A DNA stretch of 64,000 nt from Sphingomonas spermidinifaciens (GCF_002351485.1 NZ_NWMW01000001.1:434001-498000), one strand, 5' to 3'; counted from the first letter of the stretch, positions 26,428 through 35,621 are shown. The notes: a model not told the origin generated them from the letters alone. Program-made: numbers and translations.

Positions 26428-27255
26428 TCAATGGTCGTGATCGTGGTCGTGATCGTGCCCGTCCACCCCGCGCAGCGCCTCCAGCACCTCGTCGGTGCGC
26501 GCCGGGTCGCCGATCGCGAGGACATGCCCCTCGCTGGCGGCGGTCAGCGGGTCGCCGTTCCAGTCGCACATGCGCCCGCCCGCCCCCTCGACCACCGGCA
26601 CCAGCGCCGCGAAGTCGTAAAGCTTGAGCCCCGATTCGGCGACGATGTCGAGGTGCCCGCTCGCCAGCAGGCCATAGTTGTAGCAGTCGCCGCCATAGAC
26701 CGGCCCCTGCCGTGGCGCCCCCTTCGACACCGCGCGGACGAGCGACATGAAGTGCGGCACGTCGCCATCGGCGAACAGATGCGGGCTGGTCGTCGCGACG
26801 ATCGCTCCCTCGATCGCGGGGCACAGGCGCGTGCGGGTCGGCGCGCCGTTGAACAGCGTGTCGCGCCCGGCGATGCCGACCCACCGCTCGCGCTGCACCG
26901 GCTGGTCGATGATGCCGAGCACTGGCCAGCCATCCTCGATCAGCGCGATCAGCGTGCCGAAGATCGCCCGCCCGACCGTGAAACTCCGCGTCCCGTCGAT
27001 CGGATCGAGCACCCATTGGCGACCGGTGACGCCCGGCTTCTCGCCAAATTCCTCGCCGACGATACCGTCGCCCGATCGCTCGGCATCGAGCAACCGCCGC
27101 ATCGCCGCCTCCGCCTCCTTGTCGGCGAGCGTGACCGGCGACTGGTCGCCCTTGGTCTCGAGCCCGAAGGCGCCGCGGAAATAAGGGCGAATGACGTGCC
27201 CCGCCACATCGGCGAGGCGGTAGGCGAGATCGATATCGGCTTGGCTGACGGGCAT
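26428..27255 (-). CDS. hisN: Histidinol-phosphatase / inositol monophosphatase family protein
   Basis: A 275-residue Mg-dependent phosphatase. Metal and catalytic motifs are GEE (67-69), DPIDGT (84-89) and YDFAAL with D214. The pattern YGGDCYNYGLLASG resembles the alphaproteobacterial histidinol-phosphatase branch, which completes histidine biosynthesis, but inositol-phosphate activity is possible. The start is taken at ATG 27255; a GTG lies directly before it. Unusually the C-terminus ends in alternating His-Asp (residues 267-275, five histidines), beyond the normal family end. Confidence 0.82.
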   Translation of the reverse strand: MPVSQADIDLAYRLADVAGHVIRPYFRGAFGLETKGDQSPVTLADKEAEAAMRRLLDAERSGDGIVGEEFGEKPGVTGRQWVLDPIDGTRSFTVGRAIFGTLIALIEDGWPVLGIIDQPVQRERWVGIAGRDTLFNGAPTRTRLCPAIEGAIVATTSPHLFADGDVPHFMSLVRAVSKGAPRQGPVYGGDCYNYGLLASGHLDIVAESGLKLYDFAALVPVVEGAGGRMCDWNGDPLTAASEGHVLAIGDPARTDEVLEALRGVDGHDHDHDHDH

Positions 27256-27299
27256 CACCCTGCCCTAGCGGCTTGGGCCGCGCCCGTCAGCCCAAAGCG

Positions 27300-28151
27300 T
27301 CAGCCATTCACGATCGTGCCGCCGTTCGGGTGGAGCACCTGGCCCGACATGTAGCTCGAATCCTCGCAGGCGAGGAACAGGAACGACGGCGCCACTTCGT
27401 TCGGCTGGCCCGGCCGCCCGATCGGCGTCCCTTCGCCGAAGGTCTCGAGCTTTTCCTCGGTCGCGCCGCCCGAGGGGTTGAGCGGGGTCCAGATCGGCCC
27501 CGGCGCGACGGCGTTTACCCGGATACCCTTGCCGATCAGGTTCTCCGACAGGCTGCGCGTGAACGCGGTGATCGCGCCCTTGGTCGAGCTATAGTCCAGC
27601 AGTTCCTTCTCGCCCTGGTACATCGTCACCGACGTGCAATTGACGATCGCAGCGCCCGATTTGAGGTGCGGCATCGCCGCCTGAACCATGAAGAACATGC
27701 CGAAGATGTTGGTCTGGAAGGTCCGGCGAAGTTGTTCCTCGGTGATGTTGGTGATGTCGGGATCGGGATGCTGCTCGCCGGCATTGTTGACGAGGATGTC
27801 GAGCCGGCCGAACTCGCCGACCACCTTCTCGACTGCCTCGGCGCACCACGCCTTGTCGCCGACATCGCCCGCGATCGTCAGCGCGCGACGCCCCTCGCCG
27901 CGCACGATCTCGGCGGTCTTCTCGGCATCCTCATGCTCGTCGAGATAGAGGATGGCGACGTCCGCCCCCTCGCGCGCATAGAGCGCCGCAACCGCGCGGC
28001 CGATGCCGCTATCGGCGCCGGTGACGATCGCCACCTTGCCCTCGAGCCGGCCCGAGCCCGGATAGCGCGGCTGCCACTCGGGCTTGGGCTCGAGCTCCGC
28101 CTCGCTGCCGGGCAGGCCGTCCTCGTGAATCCGCTCGATCACGTCGCTCAT
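27300..28151 (-). CDS. Short-chain dehydrogenase/reductase (YghA-like)
   Basis: A 283-residue SDR with an N-terminal extension typical of stress-associated members (LPGSEAELEPKPEWQPRYPG). The cofactor motif is TGADSGIGRAVA, followed by NNAGEQH and the catalytic YSSTKGA with an upstream serine in VNCTSVT. NADP or NAD use and the substrate (aldehyde, sugar or alcohol) cannot be determined. Located between hisN and fumarase on the same strand. Confidence 0.88.
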   Translation of the reverse strand: MSDVIERIHEDGLPGSEAELEPKPEWQPRYPGSGRLEGKVAIVTGADSGIGRAVAALYAREGADVAILYLDEHEDAEKTAEIVRGEGRRALTIAGDVGDKAWCAEAVEKVVGEFGRLDILVNNAGEQHPDPDITNITEEQLRRTFQTNIFGMFFMVQAAMPHLKSGAAIVNCTSVTMYQGEKELLDYSSTKGAITAFTRSLSENLIGKGIRVNAVAPGPIWTPLNPSGGATEEKLETFGEGTPIGRPGQPNEVAPSFLFLACEDSSYMSGQVLHPNGGTIVNG

Positions 28152-28218
28152 CGCCGCACTCCTTGATTTTCAGGGGGTTGCGGCGATGAACCGATGACGG
28201 ACGGGGTCGTTCCCGCGC

Positions 28219-29742
28219 TTATGCGCCTTCGAGCAGCCGTTCCTTCGCGATCTTCTCGCGCCAGACGAGCGGAGCCAGCTGATGGACGTTGTTACCTTCG
28301 GCATCGACGGCGACCGTGACGGGGAAGTCCTTCACCTCGAACTCGTAGATCGCCTCCATGCCCAGGTCCTCGAACCCCACGACCTTCGAACCCTTGATCG
28401 CGCGTGCGACCAGATAGGCAGCGCCGCCCACGGCCATCAGATAGGCCGACTTCGCCTCGCGAATGGCATCGGTCGCCGCGGGACCGCGCTCGGCCTTGCC
28501 GACCATCGCCAGCAGCCCCTGGTCGAGCATCATGCGCGTGAACTTGTCCATGCGCGTCGCGGTCGTGGGACCGGCAGGGCCGACCACCTCCTCGCCCACC
28601 GGATCGACGGGGCCGACATAGTAGATGACGCGGCCCTTGAACTCGACGGGCAGCGGCTGGCCGGCATCGAGCATGTCCTTGATGCGCTTGTGCGCGGCGT
28701 CGCGCCCGGTCAGCATCTTGCCATTGAGGAGCAGTCGGTCGCCCTGCTTCCAGCCCTGCACATCGGCCGGGGTCAGCGTGTCGAGGTCGACACGGATCGC
28801 CGCCGCATCGGGTTTCCAGTCCACCTTGGGCCAGGCGTCGAGATCGGGCGCCTCCAGATAGGCGGGCCCCGACCCGTCGAGCGTGAAATGCGCGTGGCGC
28901 GTCGCCGCGCAATTGGGAATCATCGCGACGGGCTTGCCCGCCGCATGACAGGGCGCGTCCATGATCTTTACGTCGAGGATCGTCGACAGTCCCCCAAGCC
29001 CCTGCGCACCGATGCCGAGCGCGTTGACCCGGTCGAAGATCTCGATCCGCAGCGCATCTATATCGTTCGACGGACCGCGCTGCTTCAGCTGCGCCATGTC
29101 GATCGGCTCCATCAGCGCCTGCTTGGCGAGGAGCATGCAATGCTCGGCCGTCCCGCCGATGCCGATGCCCAGCATGCCCGGCGGGCACCAGCCGGCGCCC
29201 ATCTGCGGCAGCATCTCGACCACCCAGTCGACGATCGAGTCCGACGGGTTCATCATCTTGAACTTCGACTTGTTCTCGCTGCCGCCGCCCTTCGCTGCGA
29301 CGTCGATCGAGACGGTCGAGCCGGGCACCATCGTCACGTGCAGGACCGAGGGCGTGTTGTCCTTGGTGTTGCGCCGCGTGAACGCCGGGTCGGCGAGGAC
29401 CGAGGCACGCAGCTTGTTCTCCGGGTGCAGATAGGCGCGGCGCACCCCCTCATCCACCACTTCCTGAAGCGACCGCGAGGTGTCGTCGAGCACGCAGTCC
29501 ATGCCCCATTCGACGAACACGTTGACGATGCCGGTGTCCTGACAGATCGGCCGGCGCCCCTCGGCACACATGCGGCTGTTGGTCAGGATCTGCGCGATCG
29601 CGTCCTTCGCCGCCGGGCCCTGCTCGGCGGCATAGGCCTCGCCCAGCGCGCGGATGTAATCCATCGGATGGAAGTAGCTGATGAACTGAAGCGCGTCGGC
29701 GACGCTGTCGATCAGGTCTGCGGTGCGGATCGTGACGGTCAT
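28219..29742 (-). CDS. Class I fumarate hydratase (iron-sulfur)
   Basis: A 507-residue Fe-S fumarase of the FumA/FumB type, interconverting fumarate and malate in the TCA cycle. Candidate cluster cysteines occur in CAEGRRPICQDTG, GAGWCPPGMLGIGIGG and KIMDAPCHAAG. The C-terminal beta domain ends with AVDAEGNNVHQLAPLVWREK. The start at 29742 (MTVTIRTADLIDSVADALQ) fits the family better than 29778. It is divergent from the GGDEF/EAL gene. Confidence 0.93.
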   Translation of the reverse strand: MTVTIRTADLIDSVADALQFISYFHPMDYIRALGEAYAAEQGPAAKDAIAQILTNSRMCAEGRRPICQDTGIVNVFVEWGMDCVLDDTSRSLQEVVDEGVRRAYLHPENKLRASVLADPAFTRRNTKDNTPSVLHVTMVPGSTVSIDVAAKGGGSENKSKFKMMNPSDSIVDWVVEMLPQMGAGWCPPGMLGIGIGGTAEHCMLLAKQALMEPIDMAQLKQRGPSNDIDALRIEIFDRVNALGIGAQGLGGLSTILDVKIMDAPCHAAGKPVAMIPNCAATRHAHFTLDGSGPAYLEAPDLDAWPKVDWKPDAAAIRVDLDTLTPADVQGWKQGDRLLLNGKMLTGRDAAHKRIKDMLDAGQPLPVEFKGRVIYYVGPVDPVGEEVVGPAGPTTATRMDKFTRMMLDQGLLAMVGKAERGPAATDAIREAKSAYLMAVGGAAYLVARAIKGSKVVGFEDLGMEAIYEFEVKDFPVTVAVDAEGNNVHQLAPLVWREKIAKERLLEGA

Positions 29743-29813
29743 GGCGCGCCCTATGCCGCGCAGCCGCCCTGACGGCAACGATTCCGAAAGGCTCCATACC
29801 GCATAGCCGCCAA

Positions 29814-31877
29814 GTGTCCGGGAGATTTGAGCTTATCGGTACGTTCGGCAAGATGCGCGAGCGCCTGCGCGCCGGAGAGGTCACAACACCGCCCGCCCCT
29901 AGCGCGAGCGGCTCGATCGCGCTGCGCCTGATCCGCGAGGCCGAGGAGCACAGCGCCGGCTGGTTCTGGGAAACCGATCGCACCGGCCAGCTCTGCTATC
30001 TGTCGGACAAGGTTGCGCGGCTGCTCGGCGGCGGCGAACCCGGCGGCACCTTCACCGACCTGTTCCGCCTGTCGGGCGACGCTGGCGATACCGAGCGCAC
30101 GCTCGCCTTCCACTTTTCCTCGCGCACGTCCTTTTCCGACTATTCGCTTGAAACCGGCTCGGGTGAGGCGACTCGGCACTGGACGGTTTCGGGCCGCCCG
30201 CGCTTCGACGAGTTCGGCCAGTTCCAGGGCTTTACCGGCACCGGCAGCGACCTGACCGAGAAGCGGCGCGCCGAGGCCGAGATCACGCGGCTTGCGCTGT
30301 TCGACGGGCTAACGGGCCTTGCGAACCGGCAGCGGATGCGACTGTCGCTGGACCAGACGCTCATCAATTCGCGTCGCGGCTGGCGGAACGTCGCTTTGCT
30401 CCTTCTCGACCTCGACCGGTTCAAGGCGGTCAACGACACGCTCGGCCATCAGGTCGGCGACGCGCTGCTCAAGCAGGTAGCGCAGCGGCTCCAGCGCTGC
30501 ACCGCCGATCACGGGCTGGTCGGGCGGCTGGGGGGCGACGAGTTCCAGATCATCCTGCCGGAGGCGCCGGGACACGAGGCGCTGTCCGAACTGTCGCGCA
30601 CGATCATCACCACGCTGTCGCAGCCCTATTATCTTGCGGGCTCGAACATCACCATCGGCTGCTCGATCGGCATCGCGGTCGCGCCCGAGAACGGCAATGA
30701 TTCGGAGACGCTGATCCGCAGCGCCGACCTCGCGCTCTATGCCGCCAAGGCCGACGGGCGCGGGACGCACCGCTTCTATCACGAAGACATGCTGGAGGGC
30801 GCGCGGCACCGCAAGGCGCTGGAGGACGATCTGCGCGGCGCGCTCGCGCGCGGCGAGTTCCACGTCGTCTACCAGCCCGTGGTCGCGACGCGCGATGCCA
30901 GCGTCGTAGGGTTCGAGGCGCTGGTGCGGTGGGACCACCCGCTGCGTGGTCCCGTGTCGCCGGGCGAGTTCATCCCGATCGCCGAGGAGAGCGGCCTCAT
31001 CGAACCGATCGGCGAATGGGTGCTCCGTACCGCCGCTGCCGAGGCTGCGAAATGGCCAGGCGAGGTCCGCGTCGCCGTCAACGTCAGCCCGATCCAGTTC
31101 GCCAATGCGCAGTTGCCGACGATCGTCGCCTCGGCGCTCGCCAACAGCGGGCTGGCACCGCAGCGGCTCGAGCTTGAGATCACCGAAGGCGTGTTCCTCA
31201 ACGAAAGCGCGTCGTCCGACGCGATGTTCGCGTCGCTGAAGCGGCTGGGCGTGCGCCTGGCGCTCGACGATTTCGGCACCGGCTACTCGTCGCTCGGCTA
31301 TCTGCGAAAGGCGCCGTTCGACAAGATCAAGATCGACCAGAGCTTCGTGCGCGGCGCCGCCGTCACGGGCAACCGCAACGCCGCCATCATCCAGGCGATC
31401 GTCACGCTCGCGACCACCCTGGGGATGGAAACGACTGCCGAGGGGGTCGAGATCCAGGACGAGATCGCGCTGATCGCGGGTCTGGGGTGCAGCCATATCC
31501 AGGGCTTCGTCTATGGCCGGCCGATGCTAGCCGATCAGGCCGCGGCATTGGCGGCCGAGGGTAAGGCGGCGGCGACCGGCGTGCGCGTCAGCCGCGCGCC
31601 GCGCGTTCGCACGCTCCGCTGGGCACGGCTCGTCGTTGGCGGCCAGACGGGCGAGGTGCGCATCCGAAACGTGTCTTCATGGGGGGCGATGATCGACGGG
31701 ATCGAGTTCCCCGCCAGCATGGTCGGCTCGGCCGTGGCGATCGAATTGATAGAGGGGACCCTGATGACCGCCGAGCTTCGCTGGGCGCAGGGCGAGCAGG
31801 CGGGGCTTCGCTTCGACGAGCCCTTCCAGATCGAACGCCTGCAAGCGCCGGCCGCCCGCGCGCGCCGCGCGGGCTAA
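29814..31877 (+). CDS. PAS-GGDEF-EAL-PilZ cyclic-di-GMP protein
   Basis: A 687-residue multidomain signalling protein. A PAS-like sensor region (about 40-150) leads into a GGDEF domain with intact GGDEF at 240-244, then an EAL domain with EALVRW at 368-373, ELEITEG, LDDFGTGYSSL and KIDQSF, all consistent with active phosphodiesterase residues. A C-terminal PilZ-like domain (about 605-680) has RNVSSWGAMIDG. No clear RxxD inhibitory site precedes GGDEF. No membrane segment is obvious, so it is probably cytoplasmic. The start is GTG 29814; ATG 29853 is an alternative. Confidence 0.9.
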   Translation: MSGRFELIGTFGKMRERLRAGEVTTPPAPSASGSIALRLIREAEEHSAGWFWETDRTGQLCYLSDKVARLLGGGEPGGTFTDLFRLSGDAGDTERTLAFHFSSRTSFSDYSLETGSGEATRHWTVSGRPRFDEFGQFQGFTGTGSDLTEKRRAEAEITRLALFDGLTGLANRQRMRLSLDQTLINSRRGWRNVALLLLDLDRFKAVNDTLGHQVGDALLKQVAQRLQRCTADHGLVGRLGGDEFQIILPEAPGHEALSELSRTIITTLSQPYYLAGSNITIGCSIGIAVAPENGNDSETLIRSADLALYAAKADGRGTHRFYHEDMLEGARHRKALEDDLRGALARGEFHVVYQPVVATRDASVVGFEALVRWDHPLRGPVSPGEFIPIAEESGLIEPIGEWVLRTAAAEAAKWPGEVRVAVNVSPIQFANAQLPTIVASALANSGLAPQRLELEITEGVFLNESASSDAMFASLKRLGVRLALDDFGTGYSSLGYLRKAPFDKIKIDQSFVRGAAVTGNRNAAIIQAIVTLATTLGMETTAEGVEIQDEIALIAGLGCSHIQGFVYGRPMLADQAAALAAEGKAAATGVRVSRAPRVRTLRWARLVVGGQTGEVRIRNVSSWGAMIDGIEFPASMVGSAVAIELIEGTLMTAELRWAQGEQAGLRFDEPFQIERLQAPAARARRAG

Positions 31878-31889
31878 CCGGCGCGCGCG

Positions 31890-32132
31890 TCAGGCGTCCT
31901 GCTGGCGCGACGTCTCGCCGGCCTGTTCGGCATCGCGGTTAGAGCCGGGTGCCGAGGTCGAGGGCGGGTCGGAGGCATCCATCGAATCCTCCGATCCGAT
32001 ATCGACGGCGTCCTGCTCGGCATCGCCGCTGCTGCCGCTTGCGGGGGTGTCGCCGTCTCCCGCCGGATCGGGCGGTGCGACCGCCAGGCTGTCGATCGCC
32101 TCTTCGCTCATGCCGTTGTGGGGGTGTGCCAT
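31890..32132 (-). CDS. Small acidic hypothetical protein
   Basis: An 80-residue, highly acidic, Ser/Asp/Ala-rich, probably disordered protein (begins MAHPHNGMSEEAIDSLAV). AGGAGAGCGAC directly precedes the ATG, supporting translation. No cysteine and no hydrophobic helix. I recognise no family. It lies just downstream of the Bax-inhibitor gene terminator, with its own ribosome-binding site. Confidence 0.6.
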   Translation of the reverse strand: MAHPHNGMSEEAIDSLAVAPPDPAGDGDTPASGSSGDAEQDAVDIGSEDSMDASDPPSTSAPGSNRDAEQAGETSRQQDA

Positions 32133-32188
32133 GTCGCTCTCCTTCATACCGTGAACGAGCGCGGCGCGACCGCTGTTCCACAAACAGA

Positions 32189-32220
32189 AAGGGGCCCGGC
32201 GGTTTCCCGCCGAGCCCCTT
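32189..32220 (-). terminator. Rho-independent terminator after the Bax-inhibitor-1 gene
   Basis: A 14-bp stem with one mismatch and TTTC/GAAA loop. On the minus strand it is followed by a T-rich TTTCTGTTTG tract, 22 bp after the stop of the Bax-inhibitor-1 gene. This is the best intrinsic terminator in the window. Confidence 0.85.
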
Positions 32221-32241
32221 ACCTGCATCAGTTTCCAGCGA

Positions 32242-32973
32242 TTATTCGCGGCTGCCCATGAACGAAAGCAGGAACTGGAACATGTTGACGAAGTCGAGAT
32301 AGAGCGACAGCGCGCCCATGATGACAACCTTGCCCATCATGTCCGTGCCGGCGACCCAGTCATACATGCTCTTGATGCGCTGCGTGTCATAAGCGGTGAG
32401 ACCCGCGAACAGCAGAACGCCGATCGCGCTGATGACCAGGCTCATCACCGGCGACTGGAACCACAGGTTCGCCAGCGACGCGACGATCAGGCCAACCAGC
32501 CCCATAATGAGGAAAGTGCCGAGGCCCGAAAGATTGCGCTTCGTCGTATAGCCGTAGAGGCTGAGCGACAGGAAAGCGACCGTCGTCGCGAAGAAGGTGA
32601 TCGCGATCGACGCGCCGGTGTAGACGAAGAAGATCGACGACATCGACAGGCCCATCACCGTCGCGAACGCCCAGAACAGCGCCTGGAGCGCGCCGGTCGA
32701 CAGCCGGTTCATGCCGAAGCTCATCACCATCACGAAACCGAGCGGCGCCAAAGCGATGACCCAGCGAAGCGGCGTACCGAGGACCGCCTGCGCCATGCCC
32801 GACGAGGCGAACAGCAGGGCAACGATGCCCGTCAGCAGCACGCCCGACGCCATGTAATTATAAACCGAAAGCATGTAGGACCGCAGCCCCGCATCATACG
32901 CCGCGTCGCGCGTGCCTGCGCGCGTGGCGTAGGGAGCGGACGAAGCGGTCCGGGGATCCGACCAGTTTGCCAT
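32242..32973 (-). CDS. Bax inhibitor-1/YccA family membrane protein
   Basis: A 243-residue protein with about seven hydrophobic helices and the family pattern SSIFFVYTGASIA, FAGLTAYDTQRIK and ALSLYLDFVNMFQFLLSFMG. Bacterial members such as YbhL or YccA relate to calcium leak or FtsH control. The start at 32973 (MANWSDPRTASS) has a strong AAGGAG; an extension reaching 33435 is not coding. It is divergent from thpR. Confidence 0.93.
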   Translation of the reverse strand: MANWSDPRTASSAPYATRAGTRDAAYDAGLRSYMLSVYNYMASGVLLTGIVALLFASSGMAQAVLGTPLRWVIALAPLGFVMVMSFGMNRLSTGALQALFWAFATVMGLSMSSIFFVYTGASIAITFFATTVAFLSLSLYGYTTKRNLSGLGTFLIMGLVGLIVASLANLWFQSPVMSLVISAIGVLLFAGLTAYDTQRIKSMYDWVAGTDMMGKVVIMGALSLYLDFVNMFQFLLSFMGSRE

Positions 32974-33133
32974 CTTGAACTCCTTTGCCCGGCTCATGCC
33001 GGATACCGCGAATATCGTAGGGCGCCCCCTTGCTTTCAAGCAAAACCGGTGCCGAGCCGGAACGCAGACATGTTTCGTTACAGTGATTGACGAAAGGTTG
33101 CGCGGTGCCGCTTCGACGCGGCATCGTGCGCCC

Positions 33134-33670
33134 ATGCACCGCCTGTTCGTCGGCCTTCGCCCGCCTGCGCCCATTCGCGCGTCCCTGATCGAGGCGATGG
33201 GCGGTGTGCCCGGCGCGCGCTGGCAGTCGGACGAGCAGCTCCACATCACCCTCCGCTTCATCGGCGAGGTCGATAGCCGTGCAGCCGACGATGCCGCCCT
33301 CGCGCTGGCGAGCGTCCGCGCCGCACCGCTCGATCTTCGGATCGAGGGCGTCGGCCTATTCGACAAGCGCGGCCGGACCAACGCGCTTTGGGCTGGCGTT
33401 CGCCCGCACGATGCGATCGCCGCGCTCCACCGCAAGATCGATCAGGCGCTGGTGCGCGCCGGCTTCGGCGCGGAGGGGCGCGCCTATCTGCCCCATGTCA
33501 CGCTGGCGCGGATGGGCGGCGGCGCTGGCGCGCCCGACCGCTGGCTCGCCGACCATGCCGGCTTGTCGAGCGCGCCCTTCGCGATCGGTCATTTCATGCT
33601 GTTCGAAAGCCACCTGGGTCAGGGCGGCGCGAGCTATGATGCGGTCGAGCGCTATCGGCTGGCGGGCTGA
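33134..33670 (+). CDS. thpR: RNA 2',3'-cyclic phosphodiesterase
   Basis: A 178-residue 2H phosphoesterase. The two catalytic HxTx motifs are LHITLRF and PHVTLARMG. It opens 2',3'-cyclic phosphates at RNA ends and may ligate tRNA halves in vitro. The start at 33134 (MHRLFVGLRPP) is the normal family N-terminus. Its 3' end overlaps the convergent methyltransferase gene by 19 bp. Confidence 0.92.
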   Translation: MHRLFVGLRPPAPIRASLIEAMGGVPGARWQSDEQLHITLRFIGEVDSRAADDAALALASVRAAPLDLRIEGVGLFDKRGRTNALWAGVRPHDAIAALHRKIDQALVRAGFGAEGRAYLPHVTLARMGGGAGAPDRWLADHAGLSSAPFAIGHFMLFESHLGQGGASYDAVERYRLAG

Positions 33671-34236
33671 CGCGGCGGCACGATCCAGAGATAGAGCGGG
33701 CGTCCTCTCGACCGGCTCCGCCCCGCGGGTGCCCAACCGCGCAGCCCGTCGTGATAATGGCTGACGATGCGCGCCCCGGGTGGCAGCTCGGCACGCAGCT
33801 TGGGGCTCAACCGCCGATTGATCCCCGGCTGCAGGAACAAGGTCACCACCGTGGCGCCCGACAGGTCGGCCTTGAAGATGTCGCCTTCCTCGAACGAGAC
33901 CCGGTCAGCAACGCCCGCCCGCGCGGCGTTGGCGCGCGCCACCGCGACCAGGCGCGGGTCGAGCTCGATCCCCCGCCCCCTCGCCCCGAACACCGTCGCT
34001 GCCGCAATCGGGATGCGGCCGTCGCCCGAGCCGAGATCGACGACGGTATCGCCCGGCCCGACGCCCGCCAACTTCAGCATCGCCTCGACAACCTCAGGCG
34101 GGCTCGGTTCGTAGTAGATATCGGGTTCGCGCGCCGGGCGGGCACCGGGATCGGCACCCGGCGGCAGCGGCGGGATCGGCGTCGCGCAGCCGGCGGCAAA
34201 CGCGGCGAGCAGCAGCGCACTCGCCCGCGCCTTCAT
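33652..34236 (-). CDS. Predicted lipoprotein with class I SAM methyltransferase domain
   Basis: A 194-residue protein. The N-terminus is a lipoprotein signal, LLLAAFAAGC with C17. The body is a Rossmann methyltransferase: VVDLGSGDGR (65-74), RGIELDPRLVAVARANA, EEGDIFKADL and VVTLFLQPGINRRL. Its ATG overlaps the upstream hemolysin-family stop by 4 bp (34233-34236), so the start and export signal look genuine. An exported methyltransferase is puzzling because S-adenosylmethionine is cytoplasmic. It may be a cytoplasm-facing anchored enzyme or a non-catalytic derivative. Confidence 0.75.
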   Translation of the reverse strand: MKARASALLLAAFAAGCATPIPPLPPGADPGARPAREPDIYYEPSPPEVVEAMLKLAGVGPGDTVVDLGSGDGRIPIAAATVFGARGRGIELDPRLVAVARANAARAGVADRVSFEEGDIFKADLSGATVVTLFLQPGINRRLSPKLRAELPPGARIVSHYHDGLRGWAPAGRSRSRGRPLYLWIVPPRQPASR

Positions 34237-35534
34237 GGCTGCTTGCCCACCAGCAGCTTGTCGATCTTGCGTCCGTCCATATCGACGATCTCGAAGCGCC
34301 AGCCCTGCTCGATGAAGCTCTCGCCCTCGGTCGGCAGGTGCTTGAGCACGGCGAGGGCAAGGCCCGCGACGGTCGCGTAGTCGCGATCCTCGGGCAACTC
34401 GATGCCGATCCATTCGGCGAGCGCATCGGCGGGCATCTGTCCCGAGACGAGCAGCGAGCCGTCCTCGCGCGTCACTACCCGGTCGTCCGCCGCGTCGTCG
34501 CGCCCGCGTGCGTCCCCGGCGATAGCGGCGAGCAGGTTGGCGGGGGTCACGATCCCCTCGAAATGACCATATTCGTCATGGACAAAGCCCATCGGCACCT
34601 CGGCTCCGCGCAGCAGCGCGAGGGCATCCATGGCATCGACCTGGTCGGGCAGCACCGGCGCCTGCTTGGCGAGCGCGCGCAGGTCGATCGCTTGACCGGC
34701 GATCAGCGCCGCCACCACGTCGCGCGCCTGGACGACGCCCAGCACCGTGTCGATCGAGCCCTCCGCAACGGGCAGCCGGGTATGCGCGGTGTGGAGCAGC
34801 GTCTCGCGTACCGCGGCCTCGGGCAGCGACAGGTCGAGCCAGTCGACCTCGGTTCGCGGGGTCATGATTTCGCGCACCGGGCGGTCGGCCAGCCGCACGA
34901 CGCCCGAGATGATCGAGCGCTCATGCTCTTCGATCACGCCCGATTTCGCCGCCTCTGTCGCAATCAGGTGGAGCTCTTCCGCCGTCACGCGGTTCTCGGC
35001 CTCCCGGCTGAGGCCGAGCAGCTTGAAAACGAGCCCCGTCGTCGAATCGAGCAGCCACACGAACGGCGCACAGACGGTTGCGAGCAGTCGCATCGGGATC
35101 GCGATCCACGCCGAGATCACCTCAGGCGAGCGGAGCGCGAACTGCTTGGGCACCAGTTCGCCGATAATGAGCGAGAGGAAGGTGGTGATGACGATCACCA
35201 GTGCGAAGCCCGCCGTGTCGGCAATGTCGGCGGGCACGCCGATCAGCGCGAGCCGCGCACCGGTGGGCGCGCCAAGGCTGGCGCCCGAATAGGCGCCGGT
35301 CAGGATGCCGATCAGGGTGATGCCGATCTGGACGGTCGACAGGAACTTGCCCGGATCCTCCGACAGCGCCAGCGCCGCCGACGCGCCGCGGCTTCGTCCC
35401 TTTGCCATCGCCTCCAGCCGCGCGCGGCGCGAGGAGACCAGCGCAAGTTCGCTCATCGCAAAGACGCCGTTCAGAGCGAACAGCACCACGATGATGACGA
35501 CATCGATCCAGGGGAAGGGCGGAAGCGGGTCCAT
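34233..35534 (-). CDS. HlyC/CorC family protein (DUF21-CBS-CorC)
   Basis: A 433-residue inner-membrane protein. A DUF21 domain with hydrophobic helices (VVIIVVLFALNGVFAMSELA, TTFLSLIIGELVPKQFALR) is followed by paired CBS domains (REIMTPRTEVDWLDL, TVLGVVQARDVV, PMGFVHDEYGHFEGIVT) and a C-terminal transporter-associated domain. Relatives are CNNM/CorB Mg efflux proteins and the misnamed hemolysins. Start 35534 has GGGAG upstream. It is coupled to the lipoprotein methyltransferase. Confidence 0.92.
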   Translation of the reverse strand: MDPLPPFPWIDVVIIVVLFALNGVFAMSELALVSSRRARLEAMAKGRSRGASAALALSEDPGKFLSTVQIGITLIGILTGAYSGASLGAPTGARLALIGVPADIADTAGFALVIVITTFLSLIIGELVPKQFALRSPEVISAWIAIPMRLLATVCAPFVWLLDSTTGLVFKLLGLSREAENRVTAEELHLIATEAAKSGVIEEHERSIISGVVRLADRPVREIMTPRTEVDWLDLSLPEAAVRETLLHTAHTRLPVAEGSIDTVLGVVQARDVVAALIAGQAIDLRALAKQAPVLPDQVDAMDALALLRGAEVPMGFVHDEYGHFEGIVTPANLLAAIAGDARGRDDAADDRVVTREDGSLLVSGQMPADALAEWIGIELPEDRDYATVAGLALAVLKHLPTEGESFIEQGWRFEIVDMDGRKIDKLLVGKQP

Positions 35535-35596
35535 CAGGGCTCCCGCTGCCAATAGCCGTTCGCGAGGGGCTTACAACTGTCAAAGTGTTTCCGGGC

Positions 35597-35618
35597 TTCA
35601 CCGTCGGTTCAGTGCGAA
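35597..35618 (+). promoter_or_regulatory. Direct-repeat element upstream of the OmpA-like lipoprotein
   Basis: Two TTCA half-sites 11 bp apart are embedded in a 22-bp sequence that matches 19 of 22 positions of a sequence at 38754-38775, upstream of another envelope gene. An 11-bp direct repeat fits an OmpR-family response regulator site. The regulator is not known. Confidence 0.5.
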
Positions 35619-35621
35619 GCC

